Positions 45,323 through 56,575 of a DNA stretch of 64,000 nt are shown piece by piece (positions within the stretch are counted from its first letter, which is position 1; the number at the start of each line of letters is the position of its first letter). Source of the stretch: Selaginella moellendorffii (lineage: Eukaryota > Streptophyta > Lycopodiopsida > Selaginellales > Selaginellaceae); NCBI RefSeq assembly GCF_000143415.4, contig NW_003314288.1, forward strand, positions 1,551,504-1,615,503, written 5' to 3'. Both the position numbers and the translations under genes were made by a program. The notes beneath the pieces are model-generated. The model was not told the DNA's origin and made no database searches. It was given only the letters and a program-made list of their open reading frames with translations.

Positions 45323-47712
45323 ATTAAATATCTTATTATATACTAAAAAATAATTGATGAAATATTTACTAGACTTTTGTGATTATTTTTATAATCATAA
45401 CCCAATAACTTAGCCTTAAGTATCTTTTAATATATATGGCTAAATATATTACTATAAACTATTTTATTTAAACTAAATAACATAAAAATACTGATATGAT
45501 TACAATTATATACAAGAAAAGATGAACTAGATTATCCTAATAAGTATATAATATATAATATATAGAAAATAAAGGATAAAAGACTTTGTAAATTCCTAAA
45601 TTTAAACTTCCCAAGATGTTATAAGGCCTAATATTAATCAAAGCCAAGGATCATTAACCATAAATATTCCAAAGCTTTTAATTGATTAAGAAAGTGGATA
45701 CACTTTTGTTCATATGCCTTTTCTTTCTATATTTAAGCCCTTGTGGATTGTCTCTTAAATCATTCCTTTTAGTTACTTACAAAATTTATCAGATCTAAAT
45801 ATTATTAAAATGATTATTTTTATTAATTACTTATTTACTAAAAATATTGCCACTAAAACCTTAACAAAATATTCTTTATTGTTTTAGAATATTCTAAAAT
45901 ATTCTTATTATTAACAAAAGCTCTCTTGGCTCCTTGTTGACATGGCTCCCTATATTGGAAAATCCCTCCCTACTCATTTGATTAAGATAGCGTCGTTAGG
46001 ACATATGCAGAGTAATATCTATATGTGCTTGTAACAATGTGCACTGTGTACAAATTCCAAGGTGTTATATAGATTTAGCATAATGGACCTCAAGCAAGCT
46101 ATGACCATGCTAATCATCCCTTATATCAATCAAACATTAGCACTTTATAGTCAAAATTATCATTTTGAAATACTAAGCCACCTTGCACCACACCTCCCCT
46201 ACAATCTATTGTAAACACATTGTTATTGATATGTATAAAAAGACATAATTTTCACTTAATTGTAAACTAAGAAACCAAGCAAAAATACTATATTATGGCC
46301 CTCCCACACATTCATTATATCCTCTATTTCATTGAACTCCTTTGCCTAATTGCCTCGCATGTGATTAGGCCAACAAAATTGTAAAATTACCCTATAATAA
46401 TATTTATATGGAGTTGGTCCTCTTTTGTTTATTGTCACAAGCATACTTCTGATATATAGATAAATAACACTACCAAGTATGCAGTATTATTTTGACCCTC
46501 TTTAAACGCTTACATGTGTAAATAATTCTATGTAAATAGATGCTTTAATGCTTTAGCTTGCAATATGTAAAAAAGAAGTTACGTCAAAATCATATATTCG
46601 ATATGGCAGAGAAAATTTACTTTCAATGCACTATAGCTTTACAGGTGATTCCACATTGAAATGCATGTGGGGAATTAGCTCTTTCGCAAAACTCATTTTA
46701 AACAAATACAAGCTAATGTACCTTTTATTAATTTTCAGCTCACTCTATATCTATATCTTTTAATTTACCATTGATATACATAAGCCCTACATTATCAAAT
46801 TCTGACATTGTGAGAGAAGTTTTTCAAAAAGCATTTCAATTATAACAACTTTTAGAAAACTAATTCTCTTGATATAATTTTGAAGTAAATATATAACAAA
46901 CTCCTTTGCCTTTAGTTACTCCGTCCTTTGTTTTGCATCTCTCTAATTTGTTTGTCCCACTTCCACTTGCTGTGGCTGTGTGTCTTGGATCGAGATTGCC
47001 TTGAATTTTGGACGATTCCCGTGCACCAACCACCCGGCAGCTTCACCTGGAGTGCAGTTAGCCCGCCCACAAGCTTGACTTCATACCTCATGCGAGGAAG
47101 ACATACGGTCTTCCTCGCTTCATGCTATGCTCCATGTGCATGTGCTGTTCTTGATTGCTTACTTGGATAGCATTGTACGCCCTGATACAAGAAAACAATC
47201 TGAGTTACAAAATCCTCTCGATCTCGTTGGAAGATTCAGTGATCGTACATGTTGATTGATTCAATCATGGATTGAAACTTAGTGAAGATTTAGAGTTGGA
47301 GGGAGCTTGGGAGTTTCAGTATCGTGGCTCCTCGCACATGAGCGTACAAATTCAGTTCCCTATCGATCAATCAAACTCCCTCTCCTCTCTTAGCTTTCAA
47401 GTCTAAACCAGACTCCAATAAAGGTTTTCAGGTGGATAGATGGCATTGTTGTCTTCCAGGATTCCGGCTGAGAATACGCCATGGCTAGATCCGCTTGAGA
47501 GTGGCAGAGGTTTTTGAAGGGAGCTTCATGCGGGCGCTAGAGGAGCTTCTCCTCACAGCCTCGAACAGATGCATAGTGGCGAATGCATTATGCACAAGTC
47601 CCTGGTAAGTGAGGTGCATATGCTGAACTTTATTATCAAACAGTGATAGTTTAAGCTTGCAAACATTCTATTCACTCGAGCTCATGATATACCATTGGTC
47701 TCACTTGGGATT
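45323..47712. other. AT-rich intergenic region, no gene recognised
   Basis: Mostly AT-rich to 46900. An ORF at 46928-47170 has no recognisable domain. A perfect 11-bp inverted repeat lies at 47092-47118. Confidence 0.5.
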
Positions 47713-48285
47713 CTACGTTGTCTTGCATGCCATTTGTTCACAGTCACTCACCCACACACTATCTGATTTTCGTCCGATCAGCTCAGTCGACAGGTATTCT
47801 CCAAACCCGCCAAAGCTACATGCATATCTTGAGATCTCTTCCCCATTGCTCTTGCAAACAATAGATGCACCACGAGGCTCCCATTGTCTTGGCCAACAAT
47901 CCCTAAGGGTGAGCTTGAAACCACAGATATTTCTCAAGCATGAACCCTGTCGATGATACTCATCATTGGTATGAGCCTTGAAATCATCCCCCGGATTGTC
48001 CAGATCTAGAAATTGTGGACCAATTCTAGATGTGTTGTTGAAAACCGATATATCCACTGTTCCGTCAGTTCCCCATTTTCCTGTTGTAATTGTCAGCGTA
48101 TAATCGCACACCTGGTCATTGAAATCAAGCACATCGTCACATATATATGCAGCAATATAGAATTTTACCTCTGGCTGTGCATTGGTCACTGCTTTCTCAG
48201 ATAGCATGCATACTGCAGCAACAAGAAGGAAGGAAACGAGATTCAATTCTGCAAACCTTGTTGTACGCTTTCTGTGCTTGTGCAA
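47713..48285 (-). CDS. Secreted PLAT-domain (PLAT/LH2 stress-protein-like) protein
   Basis: About 190 codons. A hydrophobic stretch (LNLVSFLLVAAVCMLSE) looks like a signal peptide. Then CDYTLTITTGKWGTDGTVDISVF, FLDLDNPGDDFKAHTNDEY, and CLRNICGFKLTLRDC with QWEPRGASIVCK match the PLAT pattern (YTvtvkTG...GTDa.v...L.d..G..F..gs.D.f). The extra Cys residues resemble plant PLAT1/ATS3 proteins. No ATG exists in frame upstream of the signal-like stretch; the nearest ATG (48292) is in another frame and lies next to a TATAAATA (48299-48306). A start in an unseen exon, a frameshift, or a decayed gene are all possible. Confidence 0.6.
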   Translation of the reverse strand: MHKHRKRTTRFAELNLVSFLLVAAVCMLSEKAVTNAQPEVKFYIAAYICDDVLDFNDQVCDYTLTITTGKWGTDGTVDISVFNNTSRIGPQFLDLDNPGDDFKAHTNDEYHRQGSCLRNICGFKLTLRDCWPRQWEPRGASIVCKSNGEEISRYACSFGGFGEYLSTELIGRKSDSVWVSDCEQMACKTT

Positions 48286-48616
48286 GAGCCATGGAGCCTA
48301 TTTATATTACAAATTGGAGCACATAATCAACTATTTTACGTCATGAGCACATGTATGCTTAGAAAAATCTTAATTTTTCGTTTGATAAATGATAAAAATC
48401 AGTTAAAAGTTGACTAACCAATGTATCCCGCGGAAGTGAACTTCCTTTGAAAATGCCGCCACAGAAGCTAGCAAATAATAAACAACACCAACAACTCACC
48501 ACAAGCTCACTCGCATTGGATTTGAGTAAAAGTACAAAGATCTCACAGCCTAAAGGTGACTATAAACATGTAATCTAGTTATAAGTGGTGGATGAACCCT
48601 AGTTTTTAGTTTGAAG
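48286..48616. other. Divergent spacer between the PLAT-like and VIN3-like genes
   Basis: No gene seen. TATAAATA on the minus strand at 48299-48306. AAACCCTAG-like motif near 48594. Confidence 0.45.
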
Positions 48617-51376
48617 ATGGCCCTCGAGGGTCTCACGCGCGCTCAGCTCATCAATCGCATCAACAGCGAGACTGGCGACAACAGGCGATTCATTGGCTAC
48701 ACCAACGAAATGCTCATCGATTGCGTTCGTGGATTCAATGCTCCTCCTCCTTCCGCTTCTCCCCATCCCCCTCCTCCTCCTCCTCCTCCTCCTCCTCCTC
48801 CTCTTCCTCCTCCTCCTCCTCTAGCTCCTCGCATTTCTCCCTCTCTTCCTCTCCCGGCCAGGCGCAGGAAGAAGCTCGAAGCGGCAGGCGCGCAATCTAC
48901 TGGCTGCAGCAGCCCTAATCCCGCCCGCAGTGCGAGCGCGGCGCCGACGATGCGCTGTGCGAATCCTTCGTGCCGCGCGGTCCTCCACCAAGCCGGCGGC
49001 TTCTGCAAGAGGTGCTCGTGCTGGATTTGCAGGAAATACGACGACAACAAAGATCCCAGCTTGTGGTTCGTGTGTGGCGACGGCGACGGCGTTGTCGTCG
49101 CGTCCTGCGCCTTGAGCTGCCACATTCAGTGCGTCCTCAAATCCAGCAGCGATGCCATCGTCGACGCGAGCTACCGGTGCTTGAGTTGTGGAGCAATCAC
49201 TGGCCTGCTCGGGTACGTCACAGAGATCTCTGTTCTCCACGAAGAAGATTATAACTTCGTTCTCTTGTAGGACCTTGCAGAAGCAGTTCTTACGGGCCAA
49301 GGAAGCTCGTCGCGTGGATGTTCTCTACGAGCGTCTGACGATCGCTACCAAGCTTGTGAGTGGAAGTGAGAAGTATAGACATTGTGGTGAGAATGCCCAG
49401 AGTGCTCTCGACAAACTCTTGCTAGATATCGGCCCTTTCTCGGCTAGAGGACTTGTGAGCCGCCTCTCGTCAGCTACTGTGATTTTGGATTCCATAAGGC
49501 AAGCTCTCGAGTCCTTGGACGTTTTCGACGTGAAGCCTCGGCTTCCAGGTAACAGAGTTTTTGTGTTTGGTAGTATTGACGCTTTTCTTTCGCAGAGCCT
49601 CCGGTGTTTCAGTTCGAATTTATGGAGGTCTCTATGAATTCTGTGCTGCTCGCGGTGATCCAGAAAACGCCTGGAAGTTCCGGGGAGAGTATACTGGGCT
49701 TCAAGCTCTGGCATAGAAAGAATCGGGGCACATACCGCTCTGTGCCAACGACAACCATTTCGGTCTTGCAGAAGGCCCTGGTAACCGACTTAAAGCCGGG
49801 TACAGGCTACATGTTCAAGGCCGTAGCTTTTTCGGCCAAGGGTGACGAAGGGTTTTGCGAGTCCAGGTGCTACACGAAACAAAAAGAGGAAGCTTGTGCC
49901 GATCCTTTAATGAACTGTGGCATGAGCTCGGGCCAGATAGCTAAAGAGGGAGCGGTGCTGCTCAACCCGAAGGCTGAAGTGGTGGACGACCAAGCCCATG
50001 TCCAAGAAACTTGTTCGATCAAGTGCATGGAAAGCTGCAAGCCTGAGACTCTTCTTCCAGAAACGCAGACGGCATTGGAAACTGGGATCAGTGCCTGCTC
50101 CGAGGAGAAGGCTAGTGCTACATCATCAGCTTCAGGTGTGGTGGACGCCAATTGTCCTTCGACAGCTGCAGAACCAGCGAGCTTGCCATCGATGAATGTC
50201 AAGCATACTGCACAGCAGGAGAACTTAATAGATTGTGCGCAACGGAAGGACGATGTGCCTTTTCAAACAGTGACTACGACGGCACCGGAAGATAGTGTAT
50301 ATCGAGAAGTTCCTTCAACTACAGGTTTGGAAGCTGCTCCAGGGGTTCAACCAGTCAGGTTGCAATTTCACAACTTGATGAAGATTTCCGAAGCAGTAAG
50401 GATGGCAACTCCAAAGAATTCAACAACAGCAAGGAACTCAAGTGCCATTTCTGATGTACCGAACACAACAGCGAAGAACTTAACTTCTAAGTTGGAGACA
50501 CCATCATCAGATTCAGGTGTGGTGGACGCCGAGCTGAATTGTCCATCGACGGTTGCAGAACCGGCGAGTTCGCCATCGATGGATGTCAAGCATACTGCAC
50601 AGCATGAGAACTTAATAGACAGTGCGCAACGGAAGGATGACGTGCCTCTTCAAACCGTGACGACGGCGCTGCAAGATAGTGTAGTTCCTTCAACAGGCTT
50701 GGAAGCTGCTTCAGGGGTTCAACCAGTTAGCTTGCAATTTAACAACTTGATGAGGATTTCCGAAGCAGTAAGGATGGCAACTCCGAAGAATTCAAGCCTG
50801 GGCTTGGAGACAACGGCGAAGAACTCAATTACAAACACCACAGCGAAGAACTTAAGTACTGACTTGGACTTGGAGACAAGGGGGAGAGACTCAGAGACAG
50901 AGACGACGAATTTGACATGCTCGACTACAGCTGCAAAGAACTCGAGCGCTAGTTCGCAGACGTGCAAGTCCAAGTCGGCTGTTGAGCATCCTTTCGTAAC
51001 TGGACCAAGGAATGCGGACGACGATTCAGCGTCCAAGAAACGAAAAGCTGACGAGCCTGCGGCGGCGAAAATAGTTCACGCCGGGGACAGGGACAACACG
51101 AGCTATAAGAGTGCGTGGAGGTGGACGGACAAGATATTCGAGCACTGTGTGAAGATGGTGCGGTGGCTCGAGTGCCAGGGCCACATAAAACCCGAGTTCC
51201 GGATGCGTTTCTTCACTTGGCTGGGGCTGAAGGCCAGTGATCAGCAAAGGCGTGTCGTGAGCATCTACATTCAGTCCATGATTGACGATCCGGTTGGTCT
51301 TGCCGCACAGCTTATGGATGCTTTTGAGGAGGCGATTGCTATTTCCAGGCATAGCTCTAACCACGATCGGCAATGA
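48617..51376 (+). CDS. VIN3-like (VEL/VIL) Polycomb accessory protein
   Basis: Chromatin protein that partners PRC2 in plants. Exons are 48617-49212, 49271-49548 and 49596-51376. Order: N-terminal helix, poly-Pro run (48765-48830), a PHD-type Cys-rich module (CANPSCRAVL, FCKRCSCWICRKYDD, CHIQCVLK, YRCLSCG), a helical part (DVLYERLTIATKLV), an FNIII domain (PPVFQFEFMEVS, GYMFKAVAFSAKGDEG), a long acidic Ser/Thr linker, and the VEL domain (KMVRWLECQGHIKPEFRMRF, FTWLGLKAS) used for head-to-tail polymerisation. The linker carries an internal duplication of about 127 residues (see findings). The ATG at 48617 is preferred over an upstream TTG. Confidence 0.93.
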
Positions 51377-51512
51377 AAGTTCTAACCGAAGTCTCTTCTT
51401 CAGGAACTGCTAGATGGTTTTTTCTTTAACAGCGCGGAGTGACAAACAATGTGGGATATGCAAAGTAAGTTATCTTCGTTTTTCTTTTCCCCTTTCGATC
51501 TAACTTAAAAGC

Positions 51513-52305
51513 TTACATAGGCTCTGCGAACTCAAGCGCGTTGCCGTCTGGATCACGGGTGAAAAGAGCAGGTCTTCCGGATTTGCTTGCAGTGTAAACA
51601 ATGCCTTGCCGTCACAGCAAGAAAGAGATCATGTCAGGAATCAGGGAAATTCAAGAGATACCTGCGCTGTCTAACGCAGCCTGAAGTTTAGAGACGTCTT
51701 TAATGGTGACGCACGCGTGACGATCTCGTCCACCATGCTCCGGTCGACCAGTTAAAGGATCCGGATTTGGAAGCTCCATGAGATGAATCATACCAGGACC
51801 AACCCACAACCATGCTCCACGATACGGTAACTTCTTTTCGGGTCTCTCTGGATTCAGCTCTAATCCTGAAACTCTTTTTTTTTCCAGAGCACATACTGGG
51901 AAATAATTGAACACTCACCTAAGACACCGCAGTAGAATTCCAGCGACTTTTCCAGATTGCTGCAAAGGAACCCAACATGATGCAAGTCTATGTACTCAAT
52001 TGCTACACAGAGACAAGGAGATGGCAAGAGTCAGAACAAGCTAGCTATAAATCAACCGCTTTTCGAGGACGAATCCTTAGGTGAGATTGCAGAACTGGAT
52101 GTTGCTGCTGACCGGCAAAGAGTTTTTGCAGTCTTTTGTGATACGACACTCTGAATTGCTGGTGATTGGAGCTGCTGGATTGAAAGCAATGGGTGAACAC
52201 ACAGACGATAGAGGATACGATGGGGATACTTACGGTTCGAGCTTGCAGTCTAGGAGCCCTGGTACTTGCGCCGATGCAACCGTAGGTATGCAAGCCAGTC
52301 GCCAT
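51513..52305 (-). CDS. Glyoxalase/VOC-family protein, probably plastid targeted
   Basis: Five exons on the minus strand starting MATGLHTYGC at 52305. The first two exons (to about residue 63) are Ser/Arg/Lys-rich with few acids, like a transit peptide. Then a single VOC module: IDLHHVGFLCSNLEKSLEFYCGVLGLEL, MIHLMELPNP, DRHACVTIKD, and FTRDPDGNALEFAEPM. The His/Glu/His/Glu metal positions (in LHHV, LMEL, RHACV, LEFAE) are present. Substrate uncertain: lactoylglutathione lyase-like by family, but only one module. Convergent with the VIN3-like gene (137 bp). Confidence 0.86.
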
Positions 52306-52459
52306 GCTAAACTTGTGGCGAGAGAATTAAAAGCCAAAGACCAGTCTCGAACCCTCGAATTTATTTCCGAGTTCAGCATCAACAACAGGTTCACCATTTT
52401 GGATTTGTAGAGCCTCACAATTATACAAAAGACTGCACGATTTACACACCGCGAAAACT

Positions 52460-54828
52460 TTACTGAGACGGATAGATGCACGAACCAGAGCCTGCAAAAC
52501 CAACAACGACGGGGTAAGTCGCGCAAAATTTTTATTTTCTCTTCCTTTTTTGTTTTCAACTTACTTGGATCCGATACTGTGACCAGTGCATTCCCATCGA
52601 AGTAGCAGTTCCAGTAATTCCGACCGTGTTTCTGGTAGTAGCTGTTAAAGGCATACGAAGCATGGGCATCGACGGTATTTGGCTGGAAGCAGCTTCCACC
52701 GGGTTGAATTGCCGAGCAGTCTGCTCCTCCTTCACCACAGGCGTAGTTGAGAGCCGACATGAGCGTCGCAGTATCACCTCCCGGTTTTGCTACGCACCAG
52801 ATGTGAGTTCCTCCGCCTTGGCCTGGAGATGGAGTCGTCGGAGCCGATGGAGGTGGTGGCAGCATGACAACCGGAGCAGGATTCACCGGAGGATAGTAGT
52901 ATGGAGGCCGGGGTGATGGAACGTAAACAGGTGTTGGAGGTGGCAGCATTGGAGAAGGATAAACTGGAGGATAGGATGGTGAGGGAGGATAGACAGGCGG
53001 TGGACGATAGACGGGCGGCCATGGAACCACAGGAGGATGTGGAGGAGGTCTTGAGATGACTGGAGGAGGGGAGTAAGATGGTGGTGGTGGCATTGGTCTT
53101 GATGGAGGACAAGTGGGAAGAGGCGGTGGCGATGGTGGTGGTTTCGTTATGTGTGGAGGTGGTGGTGAAGGAGAGCGCGATGGCGGTGGATAAACTGGTC
53201 TATATGGAGATGGAGGCGGTCTTGGTGGCGGTGGCGGTCTTCTAGTCGTCATTGGTGAAGGTGGTCGTGGTATTGGAATGGTAAATGGTGATGGAGGTGG
53301 CCGCTGGATGGGAATTTGCAAAGGTGGTGGAGGATTGCCGGAAGGAGATGTGGAATGGCCCTGGAGAATTCCAATGTCGTAGACGGTGGAGAGATCACCC
53401 GGCCTGAAGAGTCCGAAGTTTCTCTGCGAGGTCGGGCCGGGCTTCTGGTTCTCGTTGAAGAGAGCGAAGATGAAGACTTGAAGCTCCTGCTTTGGTCGCA
53501 TCGGTGTTCCGGCCCCCGATTGTATGTGCTTGACGAGGTTCCGGTTGTAAGTCATCGCGTTGGAGACGCTGGCCGCCAGCTCGATGGGAGAGCCGTTTGA
53601 CGGCCAGCCCGTCTCGGAGACGAGGACAGGGATGTTGGTGAAGCCGAGCTTGCTCATGGCCGAGTAGACAGCGTCGACTTGTGCATCGAAGAGATTGTCG
53701 TAGTGGAGCTTCGACTTTGAATCGGTGACGCCGTTGTTGGTGAGGAATAGCGCGTACGCCAGGGAAATGTCGAGCGGCTTGGCCTTGTAGGAGAAGTAAG
53801 GATAGATGTTCACCATGAACGGGGCGCCGGTCTGGTTGAGGAAGCGGAGAAGCGGCAGCATGACCGGCTTGGTGATGGAGTCCTTGAACTCTCCAGCGGA
53901 AGGAGGGAAGCTCTTGCCGAGGATGGCCATGGAGTGGGAAGTGGAGACGAAGACCCGGTGGCTGAGCTTGAGGTCGTCGAGGGCCGTGTGCAAGTTGGTC
54001 ATGACAGTGACGAGCTGCGTGTGGACGGAGGAGGAGACGTTGGCCTCGGTGAGCACCTGGTTGCCGACGGAGATGATCTTGATGGGGGAGGACTGCATGT
54101 AGAGGGCGACGTTCTCGCTGGCCCATTTGAGCGCGACTTGGTAGTCGAGGAGGCTGGTGATGTCCTCGTTCTTGACCGTGACGATGAACTCGACGCTACT
54201 GCCGGCAAAGGCACTGAGGACGAGGGGATTGGCATCGTAGAGCTTGACTTTGCGGATGGTGGTGGAGCGGATGAGCTGCACGACTCGCTGCGGAGATGGG
54301 AGGTTGTTTGCGACTTGGCCGTAGTTGATGCCAATGTTGGCGCTGGTGGCGGCCTGAGCACCTGGTGGAAGAGCAGGACGGTATCAGAAAGAGGAAACCG
54401 GGTGACCAAGCACAGGAATGGAATGAGAATATGGAAGCTTTCACAGGAATGAGAAGATGGAGGTTTCCCAGGAATGAGAAGATGGAAGCCTTCTGACGCA
54501 CATTGACGGAGCAGTGGTCACAAACTCACAGGCTTGGGAAGGTAGAGAGACGAGAAGAACTTGCGAAAAGTTCGCAACATCGACGGAGCAGTTGTCACAA
54601 ACTTACAGGCTTGGGAAGGTAGAGAGACGAGAAGAACTTGCGAAAAGTTCGCAACATCGACGGAGCAGTGATTGCAAACTCACAGGCTTGGGAAGAGCGA
54701 GAGACGAAAAGAACTCGCGAAAAGCTGGAGAGCTTTCACTTACATCTTGGCGAGTGGAAGACGGCGATGGTGGAGGAGACGATGGCGAGCGTCAGCAGCC
54801 AGCCCAGCGAGGAAGCTCTACTTCGCAT
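52460..54828 (-). CDS. GH17 (beta-1,3-glucanase-like) protein with proline-rich linker and X8 domain
   Basis: Exons are 54828-54744 (signal peptide, SLGWLLTLAIVSSTIAVF), 54361-52565 and 52491-52460. The GH17 barrel starts ANIGINYGQVANNLPSP and includes PYFSYKAKPLDISLAYALF, the nucleophile motif VLVSETGWPS, and FALFNENQKPGP with FGLF. A 170-residue Pro/Ser-rich extensin-like linker joins it to an X8/CBM43 domain (WCVAKPGGD, LNYACGEGGADCSAI, SYYQ, NYWNCYFDG, final GSCIYPSQ). The proton-donor motif VGNEV reads VGNQV (54057-54059). Cell-wall callose binding is likely; hydrolysis is doubtful. Intron 1 holds a 78-bp tandem repeat. Confidence 0.92.
54419..54495. repeat. Three 26-bp tandem repeats inside an intron
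   Basis: Imperfect GGAATGAGAAGATGGAAGCT-type units between the 78-bp array and exon 2 of the GH17 gene. Confidence 0.85.
54503..54735. repeat. Three 78-bp tandem repeats inside an intron
   Basis: Copies start at 54503, 54581 and 54659, each with GACGGAGCAGT, CACAGGCTTGGGAA and a TTGCGAA-AAG-TTCGCAA dyad; the third is diverged. A smaller 26-bp repeat (GGAATGAGAAGATGGA) in three copies lies just beside it at about 54419-54495. Confidence 0.93.
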
Positions 54829-55233
54829 TGCGGGAACTCAAGCGGATCTTCCTCCAGGTATCATTTCAGCTCAGCTCTTCTGGATTTTTCCTTTCGGTTT
54901 TCGTAGGATCTTGTCGTGCTGCCAAAGCGACGATTTCTCACCAATGCGTCTAAACAAGGGGATGAAAAGCGAGCACTTGCTTGGTAGTGGGTTCCCTCCG
55001 TAGCAAAAGCAAGACGAAAAGAAAAGCAGAGACAGTGAGGAAAAAGCAGCCACTTGAAAATTCATTCTTTCGCACATGGTTCTAGTCTCTCAAGGCGCGG
55101 GCCGTGGCCGCCGTTGGATCGGCTCATTGCTCAGATGTTTAAACGTGAGCCGCTGGATCCAGCATATTCGTGCAGTTTGAATTTGGGCCGTTGGATTCCA
55201 TGATGGGATAGGGTTTAGGGTTCTTATTCGGCT

Positions 55234-56430
55234 ATGGCGATGGCAGCAGTGCCTTACTCTTGTCTCGTCCGTCTCCAGCGTTCCAGGCCCCACATTGTGC
55301 CCGCAAGATGCTCTTCTCCCGGCCCTGCGACGATCGGATGCTGCCGCTGGAAGAAAACGTGGTATTTCTCCGGATTTCTCAGCAGGAGGCCGCTCGATCC
55401 GGCTAGGGCTCTCGACGAGGAGGGATACTACGTCCAGGAGGAGCAGGATTACATCCATCCCAGGTATCCTTTCAGCAACCAGTTCAATCCCGTGGACGAC
55501 CGGACGCTGCTCGAGAAGGCCGCGGACGAGCTGGAGAAGATCACCCCGCTCAAGGCCGTCAAGATCGCGACGCTGGCGGCGCTGGTCTGGACGGCCGCGC
55601 AGTGGTTCCTTGGCGCGGTGGTTTTCAACTCAAGCTTGTGGATGTACGCGAGCTGGGCGCTCATCTTCTGGCCATGGCCGGCTGCGCTGCTCGTCGGCGC
55701 TGGCGCGTGCTTCCTGGCTCACAAGCGCTACACTCGGTGGGACGATCGAAAGTACCGGACAAGAGCTCGCGACAGAGATGCGCTGATAATCATCGCGGGG
55801 GCGCTGCTATGGCTCATCCTCGTCCCTCTCGGCCACTTCCAAGGCTACGTCGAAGGCTTCCCGGCGATCTTCTATGGCGTCTACTGCGCCTTCTTCATGT
55901 TTGAGAGGATGATCCGGATGAGAGTCTATGGCAAGACTGATACAGGCCCAGAGGACAAGGACTGGGCTCTTCCGGTGAGCCGCGCGACTTGGATTGGGTT
56001 CGCGGGATCGGTGGTGGCGGGGCACTGGCTGGCGGCGTTTGAGTCGCCGCCGCTGGTGGAGAGCTGGAACCTCGGGTGGCAGGCAAAGGTGGCGGCGGTG
56101 ATGGTGCTGGCGGCGCTGGCGCTCAAGTACTACGGGACTTACTTCCTTCTCAAGTTCTCCAAGAAGGTGGACAGTCCAAACATCGTGGTGCCGTTCGGGC
56201 CTTACCGCTGGGTGAGGCATCCCATCTATGGCAGCAGCATTCTCCTCTTCTCGGCGTTTTGCCTGGCGCTGCGAGCCTACGGAAGTATGGCGCTCATCCT
56301 CGCCGGCTGCCTCTTCTACTACGAGCAGCTGGTCCAGCGCGAGGAGGAGCTACTACTCAAGCATTTTGGCGAGGAGTATGGAAGCTACAAGAGGAGTGTG
56401 ACCAAGAAGTACGTACCTTACTTGTACTGA
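55234..56430 (+). CDS. ICMT/PEMT-like membrane methyltransferase-family protein
   Basis: Single exon, 398 aa. The N-terminus (about 40 residues, Arg/Ser-rich) looks like a plastid transit peptide. Several membrane helices follow (LAALVWTAAQWFLGAVVF, ALIFWPWPAALLVGAGACFL, ALLWLILVPLGHF, VAAVMVLAALALKYYG). The C-terminal block FGPYRWVRHPIYGSSILLFS, then YYEQLVQREEELLLKHFGEEY, is the ICMT/PEMT fold signature (RHPxY, EExxL...YxxY). Substrate unknown. Confidence 0.86.
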   Translation: MAMAAVPYSCLVRLQRSRPHIVPARCSSPGPATIGCCRWKKTWYFSGFLSRRPLDPARALDEEGYYVQEEQDYIHPRYPFSNQFNPVDDRTLLEKAADELEKITPLKAVKIATLAALVWTAAQWFLGAVVFNSSLWMYASWALIFWPWPAALLVGAGACFLAHKRYTRWDDRKYRTRARDRDALIIIAGALLWLILVPLGHFQGYVEGFPAIFYGVYCAFFMFERMIRMRVYGKTDTGPEDKDWALPVSRATWIGFAGSVVAGHWLAAFESPPLVESWNLGWQAKVAAVMVLAALALKYYGTYFLLKFSKKVDSPNIVVPFGPYRWVRHPIYGSSILLFSAFCLALRAYGSMALILAGCLFYYEQLVQREEELLLKHFGEEYGSYKRSVTKKYVPYLY

Positions 56431-56575
56431 GACAGCCTTGGTTTTTTTTCTTTCAGCAGGGGTGGGAAGAGTAGGACAGACATGTTTTGCGAGCTTTCCA
56501 TGAACTTAGGAGAGTCAAAAGCGAGAAATTGCGGCGGGAGTGACCTAAGGATCTGAGGGGTGAGAGAGACGAGAG

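Noticed and set aside
46928..47170. 80-codon ORF
   Set aside because: No known domain, no splice partners that extend it, and it lies in a gene-free AT-rich region.
54503..54735. Possible CRISPR-like array
   Set aside because: The repeats are directly adjacent, without unique spacers, and sit inside a plant intron.
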